Of a DNA stretch of 64,000 bases, positions 54,478 to 64,000 are shown piece after piece. The notes beneath the pieces are model-generated. The model saw nothing but the letters and a program-made list of their open reading frames with translations. It made no database searches and had not been told where the DNA came from. The first letter of the stretch is position 1. Every line of letters starts with the position of its first letter. The translations under genes were made by a program, and so were the position numbers. Origin of the DNA: Pedobacter nototheniae (lineage in GTDB: Bacteria > Bacteroidota > Bacteroidia > Sphingobacteriales > Sphingobacteriaceae); the NCBI RefSeq assembly GCF_004335085.1, contig NZ_RQRS01000013.1, forward strand, positions 1 to 64,000, read 5' to 3'.

Positions 54478-55803
54478 CTATTGAAGGTTTGGATTTGCCT
54501 TTATCGCCGATTGTGGGAAACGTAATGTATACCTCGGATCGTTTTTAGTTAGCGTAAATTCCTTACCATCCACTATATGCTTAATCACTGGCTGGCCGTA
54601 TCGTTTAAGATCATACCAACGGTGACCTTCCAATGCCAGTTCTTTTTCTCTTTCCTTGATAATTTCCTGCATCAAATCATCATTATTCATAGCGGCTATT
54701 CGCGTTTGCTCTGTAGCATAAAAAGCAGGCGTATAACGCTTAGCTTTTAAAGCTAACAAACTTTGCTGTGCTAAAGTAAGATTACCAGTTTGCAAAGCTG
54801 CTTCTGCTTGAATTAGGTAAAGTTCTCCGTTACGGAAGGAAATTTTAAAAGCGTTATCATTACCTTTTTTAGAGACATAACCATCAAATGTTTTACCGAA
54901 GTATAAAGCAAATCGCTTATCATTTGCTTGGTCGTAAATGCCAATTAAGTGAGATGACATGTACGAACTTCTGCTTGTTGACGAGTTAAACACATCTTCC
55001 ATCGACATAATATTCTCCTTTGAAAGGTAGCTATTTGGCGCAACAGCACCGGCAACATTTAAATCTTCTAATTGATTGTTGATTGTTAAGGCACTTTGAG
55101 TTGCTTTAAGGGCATTGCTCCAATCGCCTCTAAACTGATAAATTCTGGCAGCAAGTGCAAGTGCTGCACGTTTGGTAAAACGGTAATTTAAACCGGCGTT
55201 AAAGCTATCGGCATTAATTAAAGATTGACCAGTAGCTAAATCTGCAAAAATTTGATTGTACACCGCTTCTACAGTTGCTGGTTTATAATTTGTTTCAATA
55301 TCAATAACCAGGGCAATTGGCACGCCACGATCTGCTGCTGCTGTATTTTTATTAAAAGTTTTTGCATAAACGTTTAACAATTCAAAGTAAGCATAAGCAC
55401 GAAGTAAATAAGCCTCGCCTTTAATTTGTGCTGTTTCTGTGTTTTTACCTGCTTTATTTTCAATATCAGCAATTACTGAGTTTGCATAAAAAATTGAAGT
55501 ATAAAACTCTCCGTAAGGCATTTCCTTTGAATTTGCATCGGGGTTTTCATCGTTCCATTGGTATTGATCGCGGAAGCTTGCTGCATCGGGCTCATCATTA
55601 TTTAAAACCAATTCATCGGTACGAAATGCTAATACAGATTTATGACGAGGAAACTGTGCGTATCCTGAGTTTAATAAAGCTCTAAAATCGGCGACGGTCG
55701 TTGGAATAACCTTCCCTACTGGCTCTACATCCAGGTATTTTTTGCAGCTGCTTACTGATAGTGTCAGGAACAAAACTGCGGTTAATTTTATAATCTTATT
55801 CAT
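54478..55803 (-). CDS. SusD/RagB-family surface lipoprotein
   Basis: 441-aa nutrient-binding lipoprotein; the lipobox is LSVSSCKKYLDVEP. The SusD-type N-terminal domain (VIPTTVADFRALLNSGYAQF) precedes tetratricopeptide-like helices (GEAYLLRAYAYFELLNVYAKTF); the C-terminal part contains REKELALEGHRWYDLKRYG, a hallmark of the family. It should sit on the SusC-like receptor encoded 11 nt upstream and capture ligand at the surface. It is short for the family (usually 480-600 aa), which suits a small ligand such as a peptide. Confidence 0.93.
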   Translation of the reverse strand: MNKIIKLTAVLFLTLSVSSCKKYLDVEPVGKVIPTTVADFRALLNSGYAQFPRHKSVLAFRTDELVLNNDEPDAASFRDQYQWNDENPDANSKEMPYGEFYTSIFYANSVIADIENKAGKNTETAQIKGEAYLLRAYAYFELLNVYAKTFNKNTAAADRGVPIALVIDIETNYKPATVEAVYNQIFADLATGQSLINADSFNAGLNYRFTKRAALALAARIYQFRGDWSNALKATQSALTINNQLEDLNVAGAVAPNSYLSKENIMSMEDVFNSSTSRSSYMSSHLIGIYDQANDKRFALYFGKTFDGYVSKKGNDNAFKISFRNGELYLIQAEAALQTGNLTLAQQSLLALKAKRYTPAFYATEQTRIAAMNNDDLMQEIIKEREKELALEGHRWYDLKRYGQPVIKHIVDGKEFTLTKNDPRYTLRFPQSAIKANPNLQ

Positions 55804-55814
55804 CTTAATATAAA

Positions 55815-58800
55815 TTAAAAAGTAGCATTTAAACCAATTGCAAAGCTTCTGGTAATTGGTTGTGCATAAATATTTCCATAAGTTTCTGGATCAAAGTAGC
55901 CTTTATAATCTGTTCCGAATACAAATGGATTTCTGGCTTCCAAGCTTAATCTTAAACTATTTGCTTTTATTTTACCAGCAATTTTGGCTGGCAAAGTGTA
56001 GCCTAAACGGATGCTGTTAATGCGCACATAACTCATGTTTTTTACAAAAATATCCAGGTCATTGAAAGAGTTTGCCGGGTCATTTCCATTTTGCCATGCA
56101 TAAGCCATCCATCTATCACCGTTATAAGTTGCATTGCCATAAATTGCAGGCAAAGTACTGCTTGTGTTTCCTGGCGACCATGCATTTAAAATATCTTTTG
56201 AATAATTTCTACCTCGATCAACCTGAGTTGGATTGTACAACGCTTGCTGTTTTACCAGTTTATTAATATTGAAAAGTGCACTTATAGCTAAATCGAAATT
56301 AGCATAACGGAAACGATTGGTTAAACCACCTGTAAACTCCGCATCACCATCACCTGCATAGGTGTATAGGTTTTGAAAATCGGTATTTTTTAAGGCGCTG
56401 TTTGAATAGTTCCCGGCAAGCCATTCGTTATCTGCATATGGATCATACAATTGATAAAACTCTTCAAGCGAAACCGTTTTACCATTTTTATTGAATAAAG
56501 GAAGTCCGTTTTTATCTAATCCTGCTGTTTTTAATACGAAAATTGCATTAACTGGATAACCTTCTTTTGAAGGATTTAGCTGATTATCACGCACTTTTTC
56601 TCTAACAACCTTGCTTTTATTGTGGGCAATATTAAAATCTGTAAACCATTGGAAATTAGGTGTACTGATGTTTCTTGTAGAAATGGTTAGCTCTAAACCT
56701 TTATTTCTAATTTGTGAATAGTTTGAATTGGTGTAATTGAAACCATTTTCTGGCTGCAAAATTTCAGTTCCAATTAAGTCTTTACTGAAACGGTTATAAT
56801 AATCAAATGTAATCTGAACGGCATTATTTAAAATACCAAAATCTACACCGGCGTTAAAAGTAGAAGTTTTCTCCCATCTTAATTTATCATTTGGTGGACT
56901 GCTTAATGCAATAGTTGGTTGGTTTCCGCCAGGAAGAATTCCCGTTTGGTTATACGTACCAACCACATATGGAGAAGTATTTTTATCAATGTTTCCTTGC
57001 AAACCGTAAGAAGTACGTACGCGAAGGTTTGATATCCAGCTGATATTTTTAATGAATTTCTCTTCACTAGCGTTCCAAGCACCTGATAGCGAATAGATTG
57101 GCAAAAATCTGTATTTTGGATCTACACCAAATAAATCTGATCCATCATAACGGATACTTCCGTACAAAGTATACTTTCTATCATAAGTATAAGATAATGT
57201 ACCGTAAAACGAAGCATAGGCATTTTCAAGTTGTGTTTTCTGGTAAGATCTCAAATCTGATCTTGCGGCATCAGCAGAATTTCTGAAAACAATGGCTTGG
57301 TTAGTCAGCGTACGATCATCGTAACCGAAGCCTCTTGTCATTGTCCCATCATCATAAGTTCTTCTTAACTCCGACCCTGCCAAAGCTTCAATCTCGTGTT
57401 TTTCGTTAAATACCTTTTTATATTCCAAAATAGATTTCCAATTGTATTGAAATGCTGAATTATTTTGGTTGTAAATTATACCTCCTACTGGTAAATAATA
57501 TTCATATTGCTTGGTTGCTGAGTTATAAAAACTAGTGCTCTGTCTTAATTTACGTGTGTTATAAGTATTTTGAGCAGCATATTTTTCTACACCAGTATCT
57601 TCAAACTGTAAGCCTAATTCGGTACGAATATTTAGGTTTTTATTAATTTGGTAGCTTAAATCCAAAATGGCTTTTAAACTTTTGTTATCTAAAGTATAAC
57701 GGGTGTTTTCGCGTTCTTCAACAATATTAAATGGTACATAAGCATCTCCACCTTTGTTACCAAAAATATCAGGATCATAATTGTAGTTTCCATTTGCATC
57801 TCTTACCGTTAAATAAGGGTTTACGTTTCTGGTGTAATTACTTAGGTTACTAAAACCATCAGGATCGGTATAAAAGTTATTTCTTTTTGTTTTTGAGCCA
57901 AAAACTCCTACCCCTGCCTTTAATTTATCGGTAATATTATAATCTGTTTTTAGTGTTAAGCTGTAGCGTTCTAATCCGGTTTGCTTGGTTGTACCTTTTT
58001 CATTGTAATAGCCACCAGAGAAATAATAAGTTGCCTGATCGCTACCACCAGATAAACCTAAAGTGTATTGCTGGTTAACAGCATTTTGATACATTTCCTT
58101 TTCCCAATCTGTACCATCTGCTCTTAAAGCATTAATTGCAGCTTGCGTTTGTGTACTCAATGCAGAAAAACCACCGGTTCTATATTTATTAAGCTCGCCA
58201 CTTTTATTTAAAATTCTAGCAATTCCACCTTGGCTATCTCTGTAAGTAAGATCAGACCTTGAGGCTAAGCCCAATTCAAAATCTACCTTTTCAGATGCAT
58301 TCATCATGTTAAGCTTATCAAGATCAGGGCGTTGAGAAATGAAAGAGTTTGCAGAAAAATTAATAGCCATTGGTCCTTTTTTACCCTTTTTGGTGGTAAT
58401 TACAATCACGCCATTTGCTGCCCTTGCACCATAAATGGCTGTAGCCGCAGCATCTTTTAGTATTGTAATATCGGCAATATCATCAGGGTTTAATCCAGCA
58501 ATTGGCAGGTTACGCAGCTGATCTATTTGATCTTTACCAATTGTATTGGGCAAATTGGTACCGTCTAAAGGAAGTCCATCCAACACCCAAAGAGGATCTT
58601 GCGCTCCATTTAAAGAAACTGTACCTCTAATTCTTATTTGTGGAGCAGCCCCAGGCCCACCTGTAATATTCCCTACAGAAACTCCCGCTACTTGCCCTTC
58701 AAGCATTTGGTCGATCCCTGAAACACCAGTTTGGCGTACCTTATCGTACTCAAGCTTTGCTGTAGCTGTAGTATTTTTACGTTTAGCAATATCCGTATAA

Positions 58801-59177
58801 CCATTTACTACAACCTCGCCAAGTGTATTTTCGCTATTTTTTAAAGAAACAACAATCTGTGTTTTATTTATGATACTTATCTGTGTAGAATTGTACCCCA
58901 AATAGCTAATTCTAAGTGCAGTTGTACCTTCTGGTACTTTTAAACTGAATTTACCATTTCCATCTGTTACGGTACCCACCACAGTATTCTGAATTACGCC
59001 TGGCATGCCACTTTGTTCGCCAATCATGGCATTATCTACAAATACCGAAGCACCTGGTATAGGTAAACCATCCTTTTCATCGAGCACCTGCCCGGTAATA
59101 GTTTTTTGTTTCTGACTGAAACCTGAAAGACCAAAGCCAAACAGCAACAGTAGCATTATTAGTAATTGTTTATTCAT
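55815..59177 (-). CDS. SusC/RagA-family TonB-dependent receptor
   Basis: 1120-aa outer-membrane transporter. A signal peptide (LLLFGFGLSGFSQ) is followed by a carboxypeptidase-D regulatory-like domain at about residues 22-110 (TITGQVLDEKDGLPIPGASV). The plug domain has GVSGIDQMLEGQVAGVSV, IRGTVSLNGAQDPLWVLDGL and DAAATAIYGARAANGVIVI. The rest is a 22-strand barrel ending SFAIGLNATF. It works with SusD above it in a TonB-powered import complex. A protease rather than a glycosidase is next to it, so peptides are the likely cargo. Confidence 0.95.
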   Translation of the reverse strand: MNKQLLIMLLLLFGFGLSGFSQKQKTITGQVLDEKDGLPIPGASVFVDNAMIGEQSGMPGVIQNTVVGTVTDGNGKFSLKVPEGTTALRISYLGYNSTQISIINKTQIVVSLKNSENTLGEVVVNGYTDIAKRKNTTATAKLEYDKVRQTGVSGIDQMLEGQVAGVSVGNITGGPGAAPQIRIRGTVSLNGAQDPLWVLDGLPLDGTNLPNTIGKDQIDQLRNLPIAGLNPDDIADITILKDAAATAIYGARAANGVIVITTKKGKKGPMAINFSANSFISQRPDLDKLNMMNASEKVDFELGLASRSDLTYRDSQGGIARILNKSGELNKYRTGGFSALSTQTQAAINALRADGTDWEKEMYQNAVNQQYTLGLSGGSDQATYYFSGGYYNEKGTTKQTGLERYSLTLKTDYNITDKLKAGVGVFGSKTKRNNFYTDPDGFSNLSNYTRNVNPYLTVRDANGNYNYDPDIFGNKGGDAYVPFNIVEERENTRYTLDNKSLKAILDLSYQINKNLNIRTELGLQFEDTGVEKYAAQNTYNTRKLRQSTSFYNSATKQYEYYLPVGGIIYNQNNSAFQYNWKSILEYKKVFNEKHEIEALAGSELRRTYDDGTMTRGFGYDDRTLTNQAIVFRNSADAARSDLRSYQKTQLENAYASFYGTLSYTYDRKYTLYGSIRYDGSDLFGVDPKYRFLPIYSLSGAWNASEEKFIKNISWISNLRVRTSYGLQGNIDKNTSPYVVGTYNQTGILPGGNQPTIALSSPPNDKLRWEKTSTFNAGVDFGILNNAVQITFDYYNRFSKDLIGTEILQPENGFNYTNSNYSQIRNKGLELTISTRNISTPNFQWFTDFNIAHNKSKVVREKVRDNQLNPSKEGYPVNAIFVLKTAGLDKNGLPLFNKNGKTVSLEEFYQLYDPYADNEWLAGNYSNSALKNTDFQNLYTYAGDGDAEFTGGLTNRFRYANFDLAISALFNINKLVKQQALYNPTQVDRGRNYSKDILNAWSPGNTSSTLPAIYGNATYNGDRWMAYAWQNGNDPANSFNDLDIFVKNMSYVRINSIRLGYTLPAKIAGKIKANSLRLSLEARNPFVFGTDYKGYFDPETYGNIYAQPITRSFAIGLNATF

Positions 59178-59210
59178 ATTTCTTCTATAATAGTTTTGAT
59201 TGGTTTTACA

Positions 59211-61844
59211 TTAGTTCATTTTTAAACTTTGACGAATCCTTAAAATCAAGTCCATATAATGACCCTTGGTTGCATCATCGCCTGTGTTTTTATTTTTCTC
59301 CAAAAGCGTTACAATCTGTAAAAGCTCTGTACGTTTTGCGGCAGCCACATCTGATGTTCTGCTCATGGAGCTTACCTGAATGTTTCTTAATGATGCTTCA
59401 TCACCATTTACTGCGGCTTTACCCTCATTGCTGAAATCACAAGTTTGCAATTGGTTTTGAATTTTTAATCTGTTATCGTTTAGGGTTGTCTTGGTAATTT
59501 TCTCCAACATTTTATCGGTACTTACCAGCAATACATCTACATAATTTTGTTGTAACATGCGGTCGGTAATCGAAAGCGCTTTACCTTTTACAGTTTTAGC
59601 GAATACAGTTTCTCGAAGGTTTTTAAGTAATTCGGCTACAGTAAATACATTATCCTTGCCCAACAAAACTTCCATCTCCAACATTCTAAGCAAGCGCTCT
59701 TGTGATACTAAGCTGTAAAGGGCGCCATATTGAAACTCACGCCTTAAATTATAAGGTGCATATTCATACGGTCCTGCCGGAGAATCTTTAATCGGGAAGG
59801 TTTTCTTCAATAAATCTTTATTAAACAACCACTCAGGATCTTTTAAAACCTCTTCTTTAAGGTAGTTTAACGCTTTAATCTGCATCGCTTTGGGCACCGG
59901 TGTATAAGCATCTTTTTTGTCGCCGTTAACTGGTTTTTCAAGGTAATAACCACCAATATTTGCGGTTACATGCTCTGCATAGGTAGACCATTGAAAAATA
60001 GCCGCCATGTATAATTTACCAGCCTGGTAATAATCTTCACCATCTTTTGCAGACCAGTTTATAATCTGAGGGATTAATCGCTTTAAGTTTAATAAGCCAT
60101 AGCGACTTGCTTTTACGGCATCATCACCTAAATCTTCAGATTGAGATCTTGGATCAATTACATTAGCGCTACTTTGCTGATCTCCATAAAAATATAATGG
60201 ATCATTTTCATGGTTTTTAATCCATTTTGCTAATACTGGAATTTCATCATGCGGATCTACAATATCCAACCAACGGTATCCCCATTCAATGGCATATTGA
60301 TCGTACAAACCAATTTGTGGTGTAATATTGATTACATTATCTTCTGGCTGAGCTACATAATTAAAGCGGGCATAATCCATAATTGAAGATGCCGTGCCGC
60401 CCATACGATTGGTAAAAGATGGCGAACGCAAAGAATCAACAGGAAAAGAGAATGAGGCACCCATATTGTGTTTTAAACCTAGTGTGTGCCCAATTTCATG
60501 GGATGATACAAAGCGGATGGCGTGTGCCATACGGGCATCGGTAAGTTTATTATTTCTTGCGCCAGAATCTATTACTCCAGTTTGAACCCTCATCCACGAT
60601 TGTAGGGAAGTCATTACATTGTGCCACCAAATTACATCAGATTCTAATATTTCTCCTGAACGTGGATCTACCACTGCCGGGCCCATTGCATTAGATTTTG
60701 GAGATGCTGCATAAGTAATTTCCGAATAACGGATGTCATCGCCATCATAATCTGCAATATCTTTTACTTCTTTAGCCTGAATGGCGTTTTTAAAACCTGC
60801 CTTTTCAAAAGCTTTTTGCCAATCTACTACTCCGGCAATAATTTCCTGTCTCCATTGTGGCGGTGTTGATGGATCTATATAAAATACAATCGGCTTTGCT
60901 GGTTCTACCAATTCACCTTTTAAATAACGCTCACAATCTTCTGGCTTAGGTTCTATTCTCCACCTGGTTAATAGTTGCCTTTTCTCCATTTCGTGCTGCT
61001 TATCAGAAAAATACCATCTAGGTGTGGAGAAAAAACCTACTCTATCATCGGCATAGCGAGGTTTCATTGGTTTTTCGGGTAATAAAAGCAAGTTTGTGGT
61101 TACCGCCATACTAATAGGAATGCTATTTTGCCCTTCTGTAACCCTAGTACTTAATAATGCACGTACCACAACATTTTGAGGGAAACTTTTAATCTGCTCT
61201 ATTGCTGATAAAGAACTTTTAGCTGCAGTACCTAAGCCTACATCTGTAAAAACATCATTAAAGCTTTTGTCTGTACCATCAAAAACCCGATTTACTTTAA
61301 CTACCACGGCAGAAGAATCTGGATTATAAGCTTCAATTTTGAAAGATTCAATTACCGAACCTATAAAGTTATCGTTTACAGAACGGGTGATGGCATCTGC
61401 CAGAGGCGATTCTACTTGCGGTACAATGGTTTTTACCCAAATGGTTTTAGCCAGTTTATTTTGCGAAAAGCGAATTACCTTGTTCTCAAAGTTCATCCCT
61501 TTATTTAACCCCGATTCATTTAAAGCCAGAGGTACAGATGATATTTTATTAACCACAAGAAAGTCCTTTCCCATTAAGTTTAAAGGAATTTCGAAGTAAT
61601 AATCTGTTTCTACCTGATGAACTTTAAAAAGGCCATTAACCGTTTTTGCCTTCTTCAATAATTCACTATAGCTTTTAAGATCTTTGCTCTTGGTGCTATC
61701 TGCAGCATTTTTCTTTTTTAGTGTGTCTGCCTGTACTTTCTTAGTTATTTTAGCTGGCAGTTTTTTAGGGATTTGTGCGCTCACCTGTGCGGTAAACAAG
61801 CCAGTTATAACTACTAAAAAAGATAAAGTCTTATTCAAAATCAT
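59211..61844 (-). CDS. Secreted metzincin-like metalloprotease (DUF5117/DUF4953)
   Basis: 877 aa with a signal peptide (VVITGLFTAQVSAQ). The N-terminal region (residues about 40-130) matches the DUF5118 type, the middle (about 130-310) the DUF5117 type. The catalytic DUF4953-like domain has HEIGHTLGLKHN with His449, His453 and His459 as zinc ligands and SIMDYARFNY with the Met-turn. It should cleave proteins outside the cell or in the periplasm. It is 33 nt upstream of the SusC gene, so the protease and importer are cotranscribed and probably work in sequence on one substrate. Confidence 0.92.
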   Translation of the reverse strand: MILNKTLSFLVVITGLFTAQVSAQIPKKLPAKITKKVQADTLKKKNAADSTKSKDLKSYSELLKKAKTVNGLFKVHQVETDYYFEIPLNLMGKDFLVVNKISSVPLALNESGLNKGMNFENKVIRFSQNKLAKTIWVKTIVPQVESPLADAITRSVNDNFIGSVIESFKIEAYNPDSSAVVVKVNRVFDGTDKSFNDVFTDVGLGTAAKSSLSAIEQIKSFPQNVVVRALLSTRVTEGQNSIPISMAVTTNLLLLPEKPMKPRYADDRVGFFSTPRWYFSDKQHEMEKRQLLTRWRIEPKPEDCERYLKGELVEPAKPIVFYIDPSTPPQWRQEIIAGVVDWQKAFEKAGFKNAIQAKEVKDIADYDGDDIRYSEITYAASPKSNAMGPAVVDPRSGEILESDVIWWHNVMTSLQSWMRVQTGVIDSGARNNKLTDARMAHAIRFVSSHEIGHTLGLKHNMGASFSFPVDSLRSPSFTNRMGGTASSIMDYARFNYVAQPEDNVINITPQIGLYDQYAIEWGYRWLDIVDPHDEIPVLAKWIKNHENDPLYFYGDQQSSANVIDPRSQSEDLGDDAVKASRYGLLNLKRLIPQIINWSAKDGEDYYQAGKLYMAAIFQWSTYAEHVTANIGGYYLEKPVNGDKKDAYTPVPKAMQIKALNYLKEEVLKDPEWLFNKDLLKKTFPIKDSPAGPYEYAPYNLRREFQYGALYSLVSQERLLRMLEMEVLLGKDNVFTVAELLKNLRETVFAKTVKGKALSITDRMLQQNYVDVLLVSTDKMLEKITKTTLNDNRLKIQNQLQTCDFSNEGKAAVNGDEASLRNIQVSSMSRTSDVAAAKRTELLQIVTLLEKNKNTGDDATKGHYMDLILRIRQSLKMN

Positions 61845-61969
61845 GTTCCAAAGTGGAAGATAATCGGCACATTATGAAATTTTTCGGAGTGGAGTAGTGC
61901 AATATAATTAGTGAAAGCGCAGTCTTAAGGAGTGAAATTTTTTATTGTTAACTTAATATCATGTCCTGA

Positions 61970-63589
61970 TTAATATTCAGTTAAATGCAACACAGGCAAG
62001 TAGCACTTGAAAAACCCGGCTTCAATACCGGATGTAAATTCCTGATTTTCAAAATATGAATAGGTACTTTTAAGGTAATTAAGTCCTTGCTTTACCGAGT
62101 TTTTAACATCAGGCCGTAGCTGCAAATTATTACTTACCACAATAACCCCTTTTTTACTTTCTATAGTAATTTTAAGTGGTTTTTCTTTGGAAAGGATATT
62201 GTGTTTCACTGCATTTTCTATCAATGTTTGCAAGCTTATAAAAGGAATTTTACCCGTTAATTCTGCGGCATCAATATTAATATCCAAAGGTTGCAATGCA
62301 TCTCCGAAACGGATTTTTAGCAAAAAGAAATACTCTTTCATAAAGTACAACTCTTCCTCAACCGTACTCAGCCCACTTGGGTTAGATTCAAGCACATATC
62401 GATATACCCTTGATAGCTTTACCACAAAAGATTTTGCCAACGTAGAATCCTGATCAATTAAAGCATTTAAGGAACTTAATGAATTGAATAAAAAATGTGG
62501 ATTTACTTTTTCCTTTAGCTTACTGAGCTGAATCATAGCATTTTCCTTTTCTTGCTGAGAAGCAATAAGTTTTAATCCTTGCTTTTCCATGGAAACTTCC
62601 TGCCGATTAATCTCTACTTCCCTACGCAATAAAAATTCCCTTTGCCATTTCCGTTGATACAACCAAATGAGACCCAAAATAATGCTCACAGATATTAAAC
62701 CCAGATATACCGAGTACTTACGAATTGCAACCACATCTTCTTCCAATATAAATAAAGGAATATTAACCACAATAGTCCACTTTAAACCATTAATTTCTGT
62801 AGGGATATAATAGCGGGTAACAGGAAGGCCCAAATATTCAGACTCAACTACTTCGCTATTAAAACGGATAAAATTTTCGTTCTTTCCGGTTATTGGTGTT
62901 AGTTTAGGCAAATATAATTTCTTGCCTATTTGCCTTTCATTCGGACTAATAATGCAAACGCCGTTTTCATCCATCATGTAGGCATAAGACATTCCTTTTG
63001 AATCTATATTAACAAAGGCACGTTGTAATTCTAAAAGATCAATATCCAAACCTGATAATAATTTACCGCGTTTACCAACCACTGTATTATTAGAGGTTAA
63101 CCAATGGAGCGAGTCGGTAATAAGATCTTGTTGCCCGCGAGTATTGTTTATACTGCTGGCTGTAAACTGTTTCCTTACCCAGTTTTTTATATAAGCAGGC
63201 ATCACTTTTTGTTTAAAAGTATTTACCTCTTTTACCAAATAAACGTATGAAGTATCTTTTCCATTAACAATTGCGTACCAGGCATTTTTAACCTTATCAT
63301 CAGCCATTAATACAGTGCCCAATGTTTGCATAATGGTGTGGCTATCCAATTGTGGCCCCAAATCTGGAAAAACATTAGAAACCATTTGTGTGCCCTTCAT
63401 AATGTTGTTAAATTCATATTGATAAAGCAACACTTTTTGGCGGTACAGATTTACCCCAGCAAAATCGGCAATATTGTGCATTCTTTTTTCCAGTACCTTA
63501 CCAGTAAAAAAAGTAACACCAGTAATACATAGAAAGATTACCAAACCTATAACTATCAGGTATTTGGGATTTTGCAACGGAAGTTTCAT
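61970..63589 (-). CDS. LytS-type sensor histidine kinase
   Basis: 539 aa from the ATG at 63589 (MKLPLQNPKYLIVIGLV); the longer frame to 63658 adds 23 residues over a TATCTTTG promoter-like box at 63604-63597. A first span (residues about 10-30), a periplasmic Cache-like sensor (YAYMMDENGVCIISPNERQI), and a second span (about 292-312) precede a coiled coil and the His_kinase domain. His365 lies in KVNPHFLFNSLSSLNAL. The ATPase part has NAVKHNIL and KGVIVVSNN. It should phosphorylate the LytTR regulator encoded at the far end of the locus. Confidence 0.92.
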   Translation of the reverse strand: MKLPLQNPKYLIVIGLVIFLCITGVTFFTGKVLEKRMHNIADFAGVNLYRQKVLLYQYEFNNIMKGTQMVSNVFPDLGPQLDSHTIMQTLGTVLMADDKVKNAWYAIVNGKDTSYVYLVKEVNTFKQKVMPAYIKNWVRKQFTASSINNTRGQQDLITDSLHWLTSNNTVVGKRGKLLSGLDIDLLELQRAFVNIDSKGMSYAYMMDENGVCIISPNERQIGKKLYLPKLTPITGKNENFIRFNSEVVESEYLGLPVTRYYIPTEINGLKWTIVVNIPLFILEEDVVAIRKYSVYLGLISVSIILGLIWLYQRKWQREFLLRREVEINRQEVSMEKQGLKLIASQQEKENAMIQLSKLKEKVNPHFLFNSLSSLNALIDQDSTLAKSFVVKLSRVYRYVLESNPSGLSTVEEELYFMKEYFFLLKIRFGDALQPLDINIDAAELTGKIPFISLQTLIENAVKHNILSKEKPLKITIESKKGVIVVSNNLQLRPDVKNSVKQGLNYLKSTYSYFENQEFTSGIEAGFFKCYLPVLHLTEY

Positions 63590-63834
63590 TTGGCTGCAAA
63601 GATAGAAAAAGTGAACCGAGTATGGTTTTAATGAGGTGCTTACATGCCTTTTAAACACTTATTTATGATACCCTAATGACCATTGAGATAGGTTTTGAAG
63701 GATATTTTAGCTTAAAAGCTTCCCATCTGGACAATATTTTCAAAAAAGCACGAAACTTTGTTTTACAAATAATTAATAGGTTTTGATTTGGAAATGAATA
63801 GCAGTATTTCATGGCTCATCCTGCCCCGCTCCCG
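63590..63834. other. Intergenic region upstream of the kinase gene
   Basis: Contains a TATCTTTG box on the minus strand (63604-63597), which would give the kinase mRNA almost no leader. No matching TTTG at proper distance. No gene is seen in the remaining sequence up to the tandem repeat. Confidence 0.4.
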
Positions 63835-64000
63835 CAAGCTGTTCGAGATGTTAGCTTTTTCAGCGCATCTCGTACTATTGATAAAACAGAATTTTCAAAT
63901 TCTGAAGGTCATTTATAGCTTTACCCAAGCTGTTCGAGATGTTAGCTTTTTCAGCGCATCTCGTACTATTGATAAAACAGGATTTTCAAATTCTGAAGGT
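63835..64000. repeat. Tandem repeat with 91-bp period, runs off the window
   Basis: Two 75-bp copies (63835-63909 and 63926-64000) identical except for one A/G change, separated by 16 nt of unique sequence. Each starts CAAGCTGTTCGAGATG, includes the inverted pair CGAGATG/CATCTCG around a 15-nt loop, and ends AATTCTGAAGGT or its variant. More units may lie outside the window. Confidence 0.8.

Overview
The window looks like chromosome of an AT-rich member of the Bacteroidota, most like Sphingobacteriaceae (Pedobacter or a close relative). The basis is a SusC/SusD pair, a type IX secretion C-terminal sorting domain, many lipoproteins with a short signal and a Cys-Lys-Lys start, promoters of the TTTG-N17..23-TAnnTTTG type, weak Shine-Dalgarno sites, and gene families typical of that group. 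The genus is an inference. I see no rRNA, tRNA, CRISPR array, transposase or integrase.

Layout. 0.3-15.5 kb: secreted and housekeeping genes (M57-like protease, S9 peptidase, two tandem polysaccharide deacetylases, DUF3298-like lipoprotein, GreA/B-like protein, nitroreductase, ABC-F ATPase, DUF4397 lipoprotein, ECF sigma factor overlapping a membrane/barrel protein, SlyD). 15.56-17.31 kb: a 1.68 kb accessory cassette between two 70-bp direct repeats that copy the 3' end of the thioredoxin-domain (YyaL-like) gene. It carries an uncharacterised 225-aa gene and, convergent to it, a 45-aa ORF followed by a 152-aa gene. It appears to have split an ancestral yyaL-slyD gene pair. 17.2-35.6 kb: metabolic and envelope genes (dipeptide epimerase, GH25 lysozyme, MFS transporter, GH43, M20 dipeptidase, GDSL esterase with T9SS tag, bacterial PH-domain cluster, NmrA/HxlR divergent pair, UvrD helicase, aldo/keto reductase). 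35.8-48.3 kb: SMC, rhodanese, M28 peptidase, a BlaI/M56 sensor pair behind three operator-like boxes, RsmG, glycosyltransferase, then tgt - YjgP/YjgQ permease - EamA transporter in one tight run.

48.3-50.2 kb is a 1.95 kb gap without a recognisable gene; parts of it are strongly A-rich on the + strand. It precedes a 934-aa protein that seems to join a zinc-protease domain, a beta-propeller and an outer-membrane barrel. 53.7-63.6 kb is a minus-strand locus in which a LytS-type kinase and a LytTR regulator bracket a metzincin-like protease and a SusC/SusD pair; with no glycosidase present, uptake of peptides is more likely than uptake of glycans. The last 170 bases hold the first two units of a 91-bp tandem repeat that runs off the window.

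Convergent gene pairs are usually separated by symmetric hairpins that can serve as bidirectional terminators, and two classes of dispersed intergenic repeat occur. The most unusual items are the repeat-flanked cassette, the A-rich gap, the protease-propeller-barrel fusion and the M56 sensor with a sorting-domain-like C-terminus.
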